From Balneolaceae bacterium UBA7797 (GTDB lineage Bacteria; Bacteroidota; Rhodothermia; Balneolales; Balneolaceae): DNA of 64,000 nt. The first letter of the stretch is position 1. Each line of letters opens with the position of its first letter. Position numbers and translations under genes: made by a program. Positions 43,510 through 52,320 of this stretch are shown one piece after another. The DNA lies in contig DLCN01000016.1 in assembly GCA_002480645.1 (NCBI GenBank), forward strand, positions 243,348 through 307,347, read 5' to 3'. The notes under the pieces were generated by a model, which saw only the letters and a list, made by a program, of their open reading frames with translations, was not told the DNA's origin and ran no database searches.

Positions 43510-44579
43510 GAATGTTTCGATGATCAATGGGAATTAGTCATCCAGAGGGAGGAACGTACGTGACGACCGAAGGATCTGCACAACGTATTTCTAGCTGGTT
43601 TTTGGTTTTGGCAGACTCTTCTTACTCGACATCACAGGACTGAAGTCCATGCTCACTTATGTTCCAGACAGGTATTGAACTTGAAATCGATAGGACAACA
43701 ACCACGGGCATAAACAAGCATAGGTTTTAACCCTGCGTTTATGATTATAGGGTTCTACTTCATTTGCAAATATAACTTACCAGAGGCATACACACTGAGA
43801 TCACTTCGTCGTATACACTCCTAGTGAATGGTCTCGATTATTGAAGGTGAAAAGAAACTTACCTCCATCTGACGGATTTCCCGTCTGATGGATTGAATGG
43901 GCTTAAATTCATAACCGTCAGACCGACCCCAGCGGTCAGACGGGAAACCTTGCACTCACAATCGAACCAGTCATCCAGAGGGAGGAACGCAGGTGACGAC
44001 TGAAGAATCTGCACATCGTGGTTCTTAGTTTTGGCTGACTCTTCGCCCCGTATGCACGGGACTCTGAGTGACTGTTCAATTAAGAAGGATTCGATGATTT
44101 ACCTGCACTCTTTAAAAAAGGAGCCTCCCTCTCCTGCTGCAGGAGAGGGAACGAGGGAGAGGTCGTTATTTTAAAAATTCCCTTAACTAGTTTTACACAA
44201 CCCTGAATCCCCTCTTCAGAGGGGACTTTTGTGATTTTACTACAGTCATTTGTCTTTAAAGAGATCACATACCTGAGCGAGAAGTAAGGATCTGCACATC
44301 GTGGGTCTTGTATTTGGCAGACTCTTCGCTTCGCCGCCTCCGGCTTACTTGCTCTGAGTGACTCGAAAAGAGAAATAACCAATTTAAAAAAGTCATTATA
44401 TGGTGGTAGCAGACCTCTCTCTCACCCCTCGATAAGCTCGTGACTCCGAGTGACGGTTCAATGGGGTAAAAAAAGTTCATACAGCTCAGCTTTGGTGAAA
44501 ATTCTTATCACCGATTCTTCATGGAAAGCTCATCATTACAGAGTATTATTGTGACTTGTAAACCAAATTACAATGTTCC
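43510..44579. repeat. Repeat island between rlmD and GH5 gene
   Basis: This 1.07 kb has no supported gene. It holds alpha elements at 43537-43640 (right end lost), 43970-44072 (complete) and 44245-44362 (left end diverged), and a beta element at 43637-43831. A CATCTGACGG/CCGTCTGATG hairpin lies near 43877, and a CTCTCCTGC/GCAGGAGAG hairpin near 44128. A diverged alpha-like remnant lies near 44392-44455. The mixture of families suggests repeated insertion into one permissive site. Confidence 0.7.
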
Positions 44580-45698
44580 ATGAATCCGTTTTATATGTCG
44601 ATCAGACGCCAACCTATCTTCCTATTAACTTTACTAATTATGCTGAATTGCGGAGCCACAAACAGCTCCGGCGAAGATCCGGTACTTTCTGCCAATGAAG
44701 TGGTCATTCAAATGGGTTCCGGTGTAAATATCGGCAATACCTTTGATCTGGATAGTCATGACACCTCTCCTGCTCTAAATAAACTGATCATCGACACCTA
44801 TATTGATGCAGGCATGGATCACATTCGAATCCCCGTTACCTGGATGGATGGCTATTCGGGCGATCATCTGGCAGATGAAGCCGGAAATATCAATTTCTCT
44901 CACCCACGCTTCAAAGACCTGGAAAACGTTGTTGATTACGCACTTTCAAAAGGTCTGTATGTAACCATCAACACACACCACGAACACTGGCTTTTTGATT
45001 CGTATGACGGATCAGATGAAATAGATGCTGTTTTCAGCAACCTTTGGACCCAAATTGCTACTCATTTTAAAGACTATCCTCAGAGATTGATCTTTGAAGT
45101 ATTGAACGAGCCACAGGGGAATTTCGGAGAATGGGGAGGTTCTGTGGTACCGGGAGACGCTCGGGGAATTGCTTTAACCCGACAGATAAATAATGTTGGA
45201 TACCATGCGATCAGAGCCACGGGTGGGAATAATGAACAGCGTATCATTCAGATCGGTGTAAACGGAATGGGAAATCATTCTCAATTAGACGATGTATACC
45301 CGACTATCGCTGAATTACCCGGAAAAGGCTCCGACCCCTACTTAATGATTCAGGTTCATACGTATGATCCATGGACCTTTTGTGGTCAAACCGGAAGAAA
45401 TTCAGAGTATCCGGGTGAAGCTTCGATCGTACAATCCATAAAAAAAGTTACCGGACATGCATCACAACTTAATGTACCATTGAATTTTGGTGAATGGGGA
45501 GTTGGAAGAGATGATAATAAACCGGAAAGAGATACCGACCTCGTTCGAAATCACTATAAATTGATGCGACAAACGATCCTGGCCGAGGGTGCCGCTCCTA
45601 CCGCCTGGGAAGATCGGGGCTGGTTTGGTTTGATCTCGGTGGATGGTGGTACCGTGTCTTTTACTAATAACATTTTACCAACAATGATGGAAGACTAA
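44580..45698 (+). CDS. Glycoside hydrolase family 5 lipoprotein (cellulase-like)
   Basis: A 372-residue secreted endoglucanase-type enzyme. The lipobox-like MLNCG places cysteine 24 at the start of the mature protein. GH5 marks are visible: HIRIPVTW at 81-88, INTHHEHW at 130-137, the acid/base E177 in EVLNEPQG and the nucleophile E305 in NFGEWGVG. The catalytic domain fills the protein; no carbohydrate-binding module is attached. A second ATG at 44595 is an alternative start. The substrate is probably a beta-1,4-glucan or related glycan. The gene stands alone after the repeat island. Confidence 0.88.
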   Translation: MNPFYMSIRRQPIFLLTLLIMLNCGATNSSGEDPVLSANEVVIQMGSGVNIGNTFDLDSHDTSPALNKLIIDTYIDAGMDHIRIPVTWMDGYSGDHLADEAGNINFSHPRFKDLENVVDYALSKGLYVTINTHHEHWLFDSYDGSDEIDAVFSNLWTQIATHFKDYPQRLIFEVLNEPQGNFGEWGGSVVPGDARGIALTRQINNVGYHAIRATGGNNEQRIIQIGVNGMGNHSQLDDVYPTIAELPGKGSDPYLMIQVHTYDPWTFCGQTGRNSEYPGEASIVQSIKKVTGHASQLNVPLNFGEWGVGRDDNKPERDTDLVRNHYKLMRQTILAEGAAPTAWEDRGWFGLISVDGGTVSFTNNILPTMMED

Positions 45699-45813
45699 CG
45701 GGATCATTAGTCTACATACAATGGTTCGTGAAAAATTGTAATCGGAAGCCCTTCCCAAAAAATTGTGAATAAATGTTGGTGTATCTTTGTAGTTCACTTC
45801 ATTCACTCACTCA

Positions 45814-47013
45814 ATGACCTCCACTATTCATCAAAAAGAACACAACCGTGGCTTAATTGTCGGTTTACTCGGCATCCTTACCGCCTTCGGTCCACTCTCG
45901 ATCGATATGTACCTGCCAAGTCTTCCCCATATTGCGGAAGACCTGAATACTTCTCTGGGGAGCGTGCAGTTCTCATTATCGGCATTCTTTATCGGACTGG
46001 CATCCGCTCAATTACTGTATGGCCCTTTTACCGACCGAGTTGGAAGAAAGGTCCCGCTTTATGTGGGAATGACCATTTATTTCATTTCTTCGCTGGTTTG
46101 TGCCTTCGCTCCAAATATTGAAACTCTGATCATTGCACGGGTATTTCAGGCTTTAGGTTCCAGTGCCGGGGTAGTGGTAACCCGGGCAATCGTAAGCGAT
46201 TTATACGACCACCGGGAAGCAGCCCGGATCTATTCCGTTTTGATACTCATCATGGGAGCCGCTCCTATACTTGCTCCGCTTTTAGGAGGACAGATCGCTA
46301 TAACACTGGGCTGGAGATATATTTTCATAATTCTGGCCGCTATTAGTTTGATCTGTTTAATAGGCATCATCTTTCTACTTACCGAAACCCATGTAAAGCC
46401 GGATCATCCTAACAGAAAGATCCTTCGCACCTACAGAAATATTCTAACTCACCGTAAATTTCTCAGAAATACCTTTGCCGGCGGAATTGTTCAAAGCGGG
46501 TTGTTCGCCTATGTGACGGGCTCCTCTTATGTTTTCATTGAACTGTTTGATGTACCGCCTGAGCACTTTGGCTATGTGTTCGGAACCAATGCCTTTGGCC
46601 TGATCCTGTTTTCCCAGATCAATGGCAGGATCCTGAAATCCAGAAACCCCGATCAGGTATTGAAAGTCGTATTTCCGGCAGTTGCCATCATTGGATTGAT
46701 CGTGATCATAGCCGGATTTCTGGCCACCGAATTATATCAGATATGGATCCCAATTTTCTTCTTCATGTCCTGTCTGGGCATGACCTTCCCGAATACCACA
46801 GCAGAAGCATTATCTGAAGAACGAGCGAATTCAGGGAGTGCCTCAGCTTTGATGGGAACCATCCAATACGGACTCGGAGCCTCAATTTCTGCAGTTATGA
46901 GTTTATTCCATACCGATTCTGCGTTACCGATGGCACTGGTTATGGGGGCAACGGCCTTTATCGGAGCTTCTGTTTATTTCTTTGGCAAAAAACCCATTCT
47001 AAATCCCCGGTAA
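45814..47013 (+). CDS. Bcr/CflA family multidrug efflux MFS transporter
   Basis: A 399-residue inner-membrane antiporter with about 12 helices. Family marks are LSIDMYLPSLPHIAEDLN in the first periplasmic segment, YGPFTDRVGRKVPLYVGM in the first cytoplasmic loop, and FQALGSSAGVVVTRAIVSDL in helix four to five. Members export drugs such as bicyclomycin or chloramphenicol, or amino acids such as cysteine; the substrate here is unknown. It ends 55 bp before the convergent toxin gene. Confidence 0.92.
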   Translation: MTSTIHQKEHNRGLIVGLLGILTAFGPLSIDMYLPSLPHIAEDLNTSLGSVQFSLSAFFIGLASAQLLYGPFTDRVGRKVPLYVGMTIYFISSLVCAFAPNIETLIIARVFQALGSSAGVVVTRAIVSDLYDHREAARIYSVLILIMGAAPILAPLLGGQIAITLGWRYIFIILAAISLICLIGIIFLLTETHVKPDHPNRKILRTYRNILTHRKFLRNTFAGGIVQSGLFAYVTGSSYVFIELFDVPPEHFGYVFGTNAFGLILFSQINGRILKSRNPDQVLKVVFPAVAIIGLIVIIAGFLATELYQIWIPIFFFMSCLGMTFPNTTAEALSEERANSGSASALMGTIQYGLGASISAVMSLFHTDSALPMALVMGATAFIGASVYFFGKKPILNPR

Positions 47014-47068
47014 ATAAACCAAACTGGAATAAGACTACATCACATAGTATCAGGTATGTGCAATCTCT

Positions 47069-47497
47069 TCAGCATTCTTCAGAAGAATATATACCTGATA
47101 TAAACTCATTGAGTTTAGTAGTTGAAAGTGCTCTTACCAATCGTTCATCAGCCGTGTATAAGACCGAGTTAGTGACCATTGCAGTTGCCAGATAAAAGGC
47201 ATCATACAAGGTTAAGGGTAAGCTAACTGATAATTCGAAAGCCAGATCGGAAACCTCTTTATATGAAACTGAATGAAATTGAAACTTCGAAAGAAGTGAT
47301 CTTTTAGTCTTTGCTTCGTCCTGACTGATCTCTTTAATTCTCTTTTTTTTGGAAATGATCGCATCGATCTCAATACTAAATAGATCCGGTTCATAAACGA
47401 TGTCGGCCTTATTCAATAATGAAACAGCTTCATCACTACCCGGCTCCCGAAATAGCCATTTCGCTACTACCGAAGCATCAAATACTACCCTGTTCAC
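47069..47497 (-). CDS. PIN-domain toxin, VapC type
   Basis: A 142-residue PIN ribonuclease. The acidic residues are all present: D7 (FDASV), E43 (SIEIDAI), D99 (TLYDAFYLA) and D117 (YTADERL). It overlaps the antitoxin gene by 4 bp (ATGA), the usual coupling. Toxins of this class cut tRNA or rRNA when the antitoxin is lost. It appears complete. The target is unknown. Confidence 0.9.
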   Translation of the reverse strand: MNRVVFDASVVAKWLFREPGSDEAVSLLNKADIVYEPDLFSIEIDAIISKKKRIKEISQDEAKTKRSLLSKFQFHSVSYKEVSDLAFELSVSLPLTLYDAFYLATAMVTNSVLYTADERLVRALSTTKLNEFISGIYSSEEC

Positions 47498-47730
47498 CGT
47501 TCCCGATCCGATTTTATTAATTCGGTACTATCCGATAACGTTTTATTTGCTGCTATATATTCATCCTGTACTTCACGCACAAGATCACGGAATTCGGATA
47601 GATCGGTATGTGTGTACGACCGGATCATTTTGTGCAGCTCACTTTGGAGGGAGTGATTATTATCAGAGGCACGTTTTTTAAGTGCATTAAGAGTTTCCTC
47701 ATCAATATTTCTGATCAATATGTCCGGCAT
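47494..47730 (-). CDS. FitA/VapB-type ribbon-helix-helix antitoxin
   Basis: A 78-residue protein when begun at the ATG at 47730 (MPDILIRNIDEETLNALKKR). A TTG three codons earlier is possible but less natural. The N-terminus is a ribbon-helix-helix DNA-binding domain of the FitA class, and the C-terminal half would wrap the PIN toxin. The palindrome ATTGATATCAAT (47729-47740) covers its start codon, and a second inverted repeat lies just upstream. Both are likely sites for autorepression. Confidence 0.87.
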   Translation of the reverse strand: MPDILIRNIDEETLNALKKRASDNNHSLQSELHKMIRSYTHTDLSEFRDLVREVQDEYIAANKTLSDSTELIKSDRER

Positions 47731-47770
47731 TGATATCAATTTAATTTATATGATATCAATACGATATCAT
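47729..47770 (-). promoter_or_regulatory. Inverted-repeat operator of toxin-antitoxin operon
   Basis: A perfect 8 bp inverted repeat, ATGATATC-N5-GATATCAT, spans 47750-47770. A perfect 12 bp palindrome, ATTGATATCAAT, spans 47729-47740 and includes the antitoxin start codon. The shared GATATC core in three positions suggests cooperative binding by the ribbon-helix-helix antitoxin. Confidence 0.7.
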
Positions 47771-47978
47771 TTTTATTCATTCTAATCAAGGCATTTTAAT
47801 AAACCTTCCGATATGCATTTTAACAAACATTTTTAAAGGTTTTAGAACCACTTATACAACTGCAACACAACATCAATTTGAAACAGAATCAGCCTGTAAT
47901 GGTGTACATTTTACCATTGGCATGAATTCGATTTACGAGCTATAATCCCCTATCCTCACAATTACATGAATTACAGCT

Positions 47979-48368
47979 GTGCGAATCGAACATATTGCCA
48001 TTTGGGTTCAGGATCCTGAATCAGTTAAAAACTACTATTCCAGATATTTCGGAGCCAGTATCGGTAAAGAATATCATAATCCGGCAAAGAACTTTCGTTC
48101 CTGGTTTCTTTCATTTCAGGATGGAGCCCGTATTGAGCTGATGCATAACCCTGACATCCCGCTCACTAAGAATTCAGCCTATCATCAATTTACCGGACTC
48201 GTTCATTTTGCGGTTTCTGTAGGATCAAAAGAAAAAGTAGACACTCTCACATCCACATTAAAAGAAGACGGATTTGAAATTCTGGACGGCCCCCGCACTA
48301 CCGGAGACGGCTATTATGAAAGCGTGGTCCTCGATCCTGAGAATAATCGCATTGAGATCACCATCTGA
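47979..48368 (+). CDS. VOC family (glyoxalase-like) protein
   Basis: A 129-residue protein with the vicinal-oxygen-chelate fold. It begins at a GTG (47979), giving MRIEHIAIWVQDPESVKNYY, the typical first strand and helix. Metal-ligand positions are visible as H5 (EHIAIW), E54 (RIELMH), H76 (LVHFAVSV) and E126 (NRIEITI). Members range from lactoylglutathione lyase to dioxygenases and resistance proteins; the catalytic type cannot be told. It sits alone between the toxin operon and the decarboxylase operon. Confidence 0.85.
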   Translation: MRIEHIAIWVQDPESVKNYYSRYFGASIGKEYHNPAKNFRSWFLSFQDGARIELMHNPDIPLTKNSAYHQFTGLVHFAVSVGSKEKVDTLTSTLKEDGFEILDGPRTTGDGYYESVVLDPENNRIEITI

Positions 48369-48574
48369 TTCCGGAATCCACCGTTAAAGTCACAAAAGTT
48401 ACACTCAATCTAATTCCTTCATAATAAGTACATGTTGGAAGGTTACCCTATCTACAAATAACTACCATGGAGATGTGAGCTCTCCTTCTATATCTATTCA
48501 AAAAACCTATAATAGAAAGCGTAATAGGGGCAACCCGCTCTCCACAAGTTCTTAACTATAAATTGTCACACAAC

Positions 48575-50134
48575 ATGGGAACTGCAGACGACATCAGGAA
48601 ACTGGTCGAAAATCGCAATAAAGCACGTTTGGGAGGCGGTGAAAAACGAATCGCATCCCAGCATAAGAAAGGTAAAATGACAGCGAGGGAACGCATCGAA
48701 TTCTTGCTGGACGACGGAAGTTTTGAAGAATTCGATATGTTCGTAACCCACCGTACTAAGTCTTTTGGTCTATGGGATCAAAGGATCTTATCGGATGCGG
48801 TGGTAACTGGTCACGGAACCATTGACGGACGTTTAGTCTATGTGTTTTCACAAGACTTTACGGTATTTGGGGGATCACTTTCAGAAGTATTCGCCCAAAA
48901 GATCATTAAAGTAATGGAACAAGCCATGAAAATGGGGGCTCCGATCATCGGTATCAACGATTCCGGTGGGGCTCGTATTCAGGAAGGTGTTCGATCACTG
49001 GCCGGATACGGTAATGTGTTCCAGAAAAATATTGAAGCATCCGGGGTTGTACCTCAGATCTCAGCCATCTTCGGTCCTTGTGCCGGTGGAGCCGTTTACT
49101 CCCCTGCCCTCACCGATTTTACCATGATGGTGGAAAATACCAGTTACATGTTCGTAACCGGACCAAAAGTTGCCAAAACCGTTACCGGTGAAGACATCAC
49201 CGTTGAACAATTAGGCGGACCGGATGTACACGCTACAAAATCCGGGGTAACCCACTTCGTTCTTGAGGACGAAGAAGAAGGATTATTACTCATTCGAAAA
49301 CTGATGAGTTATATCCCTCAAAACAATCTGGAAGAAGCTCCGCTCACTCCTACCGACGATCCGATCGATCGATTGGATGACGAATTGAACAGCATCATCC
49401 CGGAAAATCCACAAGTTCCATATGATGTAAAAGACATCATCTACACCATCGCCGACGACGGGGAATTTCTGGAAGTTCATCGACGATATGCACAAAATAT
49501 CGTAGTTGGTTTCGCCAAATTTAATGGAATGAGTGTAGGTATTGTAGCTAATCAGCCTAAATATCTGGCCGGTGTGCTCGACGTGAATGCCTCCCGGAAA
49601 GCAGCTCGGTTCATCCGTTTCTGTGACGCTTTCAACATTCCGATCGTAACTCTGGTTGATGTTCCCGGTTTCTTACCCGGCTCACAGCAGGAGTACAACG
49701 GTATTATCGTTCACGGTGCAAAATTACTGTATGCCTATGGTGAAGCAACCGTACCTAAGATCACCATTATTCTTCGCAAAGCGTATGGCGGAGCCTATGA
49801 TGTGATGGGTTCTAAACACCTGAATAACGATATCAACTATGCATGGCCATCCGCTGAGATCGCTGTGATGGGCCCCAAAGGTGCTACCGAAATTCTCTAT
49901 GCGAAGGAGCTTCGCGAGATCGAAGACGACGAAGAACGGGCTAAATTTACTGCCGAAAAAGAAGAGGAATACAAAGATAAATTTGCGAATCCTTACGAGG
50001 CAGCTCGTTACGGTTATATTGATGACATCATTGAGCCACGAAATACCCGATTCCGCATTATCCGGGCACTGCAATCTCTGGAGACCAAGAAAGTGCTGAA
50101 TCCGCCAAAGAAACACGGAAACGTTCCGCTTTAA
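48575..50134 (+). CDS. mmdA: Methylmalonyl-CoA decarboxylase, carboxyltransferase alpha subunit
   Basis: Transfers the carboxyl group from methylmalonyl-CoA to biotin. The start is placed at the ATG at 48575; a TTG four codons upstream is possible. About 519 residues with the family segments GKMTARERIEFLLDDGSFEE, INDSGGARIQEGVRSLAGYG, GPCAGGAVYSPALTDF, DVPGFLPGSQQEYNGIIVHG and KAYGGAYDVMGSKHL. Alone it could be propionyl-CoA carboxylase beta. The following genes for the delta, biotin-carrier and OadB-type beta subunits favour a Na+-pumping decarboxylase. No biotin carboxylase is present, as expected. Confidence 0.88.
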   Translation: MGTADDIRKLVENRNKARLGGGEKRIASQHKKGKMTARERIEFLLDDGSFEEFDMFVTHRTKSFGLWDQRILSDAVVTGHGTIDGRLVYVFSQDFTVFGGSLSEVFAQKIIKVMEQAMKMGAPIIGINDSGGARIQEGVRSLAGYGNVFQKNIEASGVVPQISAIFGPCAGGAVYSPALTDFTMMVENTSYMFVTGPKVAKTVTGEDITVEQLGGPDVHATKSGVTHFVLEDEEEGLLLIRKLMSYIPQNNLEEAPLTPTDDPIDRLDDELNSIIPENPQVPYDVKDIIYTIADDGEFLEVHRRYAQNIVVGFAKFNGMSVGIVANQPKYLAGVLDVNASRKAARFIRFCDAFNIPIVTLVDVPGFLPGSQQEYNGIIVHGAKLLYAYGEATVPKITIILRKAYGGAYDVMGSKHLNNDINYAWPSAEIAVMGPKGATEILYAKELREIEDDEERAKFTAEKEEEYKDKFANPYEAARYGYIDDIIEPRNTRFRIIRALQSLETKKVLNPPKKHGNVPL

Positions 50135-50146
50135 GGAGGTTACCCT

Positions 50147-50557
50147 ATGTATTTCTTTGAACGACTCACCCAATTTGATCTGTCTCTGATAACCGGTGAA
50201 GAGATAAACATCATGTTTATCGGTTATCTGATCGTGTTCATCGTTCTTGCTGCCTTATACATCGTATTTCTGAATGTACCTAAAGTGCTGAATTTTGTTC
50301 TCACCACAGGAAAGTCACTCAGAAACAGAGGAAAGAACAATGAGAAAAAGTTAGAAGCAGTTACTGAATCTTCGGTTAAGGTTAAAAAAGCTGCCCTGAC
50401 CGGTGCAGAAAATGCGGCAATTACCGCGGCAATTCACCTTTTCATCAATGATAACTTTCATGATGATGAAGATGCTATTCTAACTATTCAAAAAGTATCC
50501 AGACGATACTCACCCTGGAGCTCAAAAATTTATTCCGTAACGAATTACAGACGGTAG
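50147..50557 (+). CDS. Decarboxylase delta/gamma-type small membrane subunit (OadG-like)
   Basis: A 136-residue protein with one N-terminal helix (FIGYLIVFIVLAALYIVFL, about 25-43) and a hydrophilic tail. In this family the tail helps assemble the soluble alpha subunit onto the membrane pump. The end contains a segment (AITAAIHLFINDNFHDDEDA) that resembles parts of related proteins. It sits 12 bp after mmdA and 6 bp before the biotin carrier gene. The family match is by position and layout as much as by sequence. Confidence 0.78.
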   Translation: MYFFERLTQFDLSLITGEEINIMFIGYLIVFIVLAALYIVFLNVPKVLNFVLTTGKSLRNRGKNNEKKLEAVTESSVKVKKAALTGAENAAITAAIHLFINDNFHDDEDAILTIQKVSRRYSPWSSKIYSVTNYRR

Positions 50558-50563
50558 AAGAAA

Positions 50564-51010
50564 ATGAAAAAATACGAATTCGAAATTAATGGTAACCCAT
50601 ACGCTGTTCGCATCAAGAGTTTTGAGGACAATGTAGTGGGTGTAGAGGTAAATGGTACTCCATACGAAGTGGTACTGAAAGAGGAAGTAAAAACAAAGAA
50701 AACTCCTCGGTTGGTCCGGGCTAAAACCCCTGCCACCAAAACACCGCCAACCGGTAAAAGTGCAGGCAGTAAACCTGCTCCTGCCCCATCAGCCGGAGCC
50801 ACTGCAATTAATGCACCCCTACCCGGTAAGATCCTTTCTGTGGCGGTAAAAGAAGGTGACACTGTAGAAAAAGACCAATTGCTACTGGTAATGGAAGCCA
50901 TGAAAATGGAAAATACCATCAACTCAAGTGTTGCTGGTACGGTAAAATCTATCAAAGTAGCAGCAGGTGAATCGGTTCTTCAGGACGCGGTTCTAATCGA
51001 AATCGAATAA
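50564..51010 (+). CDS. Biotin carrier subunit of methylmalonyl-CoA decarboxylase
   Basis: A 148-residue biotinyl protein. Residues 1-40 form a beta-rich assembly domain. Residues 45-82 are a Pro/Ala/Lys-rich flexible linker, and 83-148 are the biotinyl domain with K114 in EAMKMEN as the biotinylation site. It carries the carboxyl group from the transferase to the membrane pump. It begins 6 bp after the OadG-like gene and ends 11 bp before the pump gene. Confidence 0.92.
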   Translation: MKKYEFEINGNPYAVRIKSFEDNVVGVEVNGTPYEVVLKEEVKTKKTPRLVRAKTPATKTPPTGKSAGSKPAPAPSAGATAINAPLPGKILSVAVKEGDTVEKDQLLLVMEAMKMENTINSSVAGTVKSIKVAAGESVLQDAVLIEIE

Positions 51011-51021
51011 CCCCTGTTGCA

Positions 51022-52158
51022 ATGAAAGGTTTAGAGAATTTTTACCACTACACTGGTTTCTACAATGTAGAGATCGGGAATATATTTATGATCGTTGTAG
51101 CCTTGTTCTTTTTGTACCTGGCTATCAAGAAAAACTATGAACCACTGCTCCTTGTCCCCATCGGATTCGGGATCATCATCGGTAACATACCTTATTTACA
51201 GGATGCCGGTTTAACACTCGGTATCTATGAAGACGGCAGTGTGTTGAACTATCTCTATCAAGGGGTAGTAAAAGGGGTTTATCCTCCACTTATTTTCCTG
51301 GGGATCGGGGCAATGACCGACTTCTCCACCATGCTTTCAAACCCAAAGCTGGTATTACTCGGGGCGGCTGCGCAGATCGGTATCTTCGGAACCTTCTTTG
51401 GTGCTATCGCTTTAGCGTTCAATACCGGAGAAGCTGGTGCAATAGCCATTATTGGTGGCGCTGACGGACCAACATCCATCTTCCTGTCCTCCAAACTGGC
51501 TCCGCATCTGATCGGATCCATCGCGATCGCGGCTTATTCATACATGGCCCTGGTGCCTGTGATCCAGCCTCCGATCATGAGATTGCTGACCAACAGTAAG
51601 GAAAGAGTGATCCGGATGAAGCCACCCCGCGCCGTTTCTAAGACTGAGAAGGTGCTGTTCCCTATCATCGGGCTTTTACTTACCACGTTCATCACCCCTG
51701 CAGCGCTTCCGCTACTTGGTATGTTGTTCTTTGGTAATCTTCTTAAGGAATCGATGGTAACCGAACGATTGGCTGAAACAGCCCGGACCTCGATGATCGA
51801 TATCGTAACGATTCTGCTGGGAGTTACGGTTGGTGCTTCTACACAAGCCTCCACCTTCCTTACTCCGGAATCGATCCTCATCTTCGTATTGGGTGCTTTC
51901 TCCTTTATGGTAGCGACAGCCGGAGGTGTTTTGTTCGCCAAATTCATGAACCTGTTCCTTAAAAGCGACAACAAGATCAACCCGCTGATCGGTGCCGCCG
52001 GCGTATCTGCCGTACCCGACAGTGCCCGGGTAGTTCATCACGAAGGATTGAAATACGATTCTTCCAATTATCTGTTGATGCATGCTATGGCTCCAAACGT
52101 AGCCGGAGTGATTGGTTCAGCCATTGCTGCAGGTACTTTGATGAGTTTTCTCATGTAG
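51022..52158 (+). CDS. Na+-translocating decarboxylase beta subunit (OadB/MmdB)
   Basis: Membrane subunit that decarboxylates carboxybiotin and exports sodium ions. It has 378 residues and about ten helices. Family motifs are GIGAMTDFSTMLSNPKLVLL, GGADGPTSIFLSSKLAP (with the key aspartate) and GAAGVSAVPDSARV, followed by APNVAGVIGSA. It is the last gene of the four-gene operon and is followed by a strong terminator. It would couple propionate or methylmalonate metabolism to a sodium gradient, which fits a marine organism. Confidence 0.94.
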   Translation: MKGLENFYHYTGFYNVEIGNIFMIVVALFFLYLAIKKNYEPLLLVPIGFGIIIGNIPYLQDAGLTLGIYEDGSVLNYLYQGVVKGVYPPLIFLGIGAMTDFSTMLSNPKLVLLGAAAQIGIFGTFFGAIALAFNTGEAGAIAIIGGADGPTSIFLSSKLAPHLIGSIAIAAYSYMALVPVIQPPIMRLLTNSKERVIRMKPPRAVSKTEKVLFPIIGLLLTTFITPAALPLLGMLFFGNLLKESMVTERLAETARTSMIDIVTILLGVTVGASTQASTFLTPESILIFVLGAFSFMVATAGGVLFAKFMNLFLKSDNKINPLIGAAGVSAVPDSARVVHHEGLKYDSSNYLLMHAMAPNVAGVIGSAIAAGTLMSFLM

Positions 52159-52186
52159 ATTTGATCATAACACATCAATCTTAATA

Positions 52187-52221
52187 AGCCGGATGCCCTG
52201 CAAAAGCATCCGGCTTTTTTT
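52187..52221 (+). terminator. Rho-independent terminator after decarboxylase operon
   Basis: Ten-pair perfect stem AGCCGGATGC with GCATCCGGCT, a nine-base loop and a seven-T run, 28 bp after the pump gene. Confidence 0.92.
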
Positions 52222-52320
52222 ATTTCTCGATATCTTTCATAAGCTTTTTCTACCTCAATTTAGCTCAGATTCCATTACTTTCAGTGATCGGTAATTTTTA
52301 AATAAAAAGTTTGGAGAATC

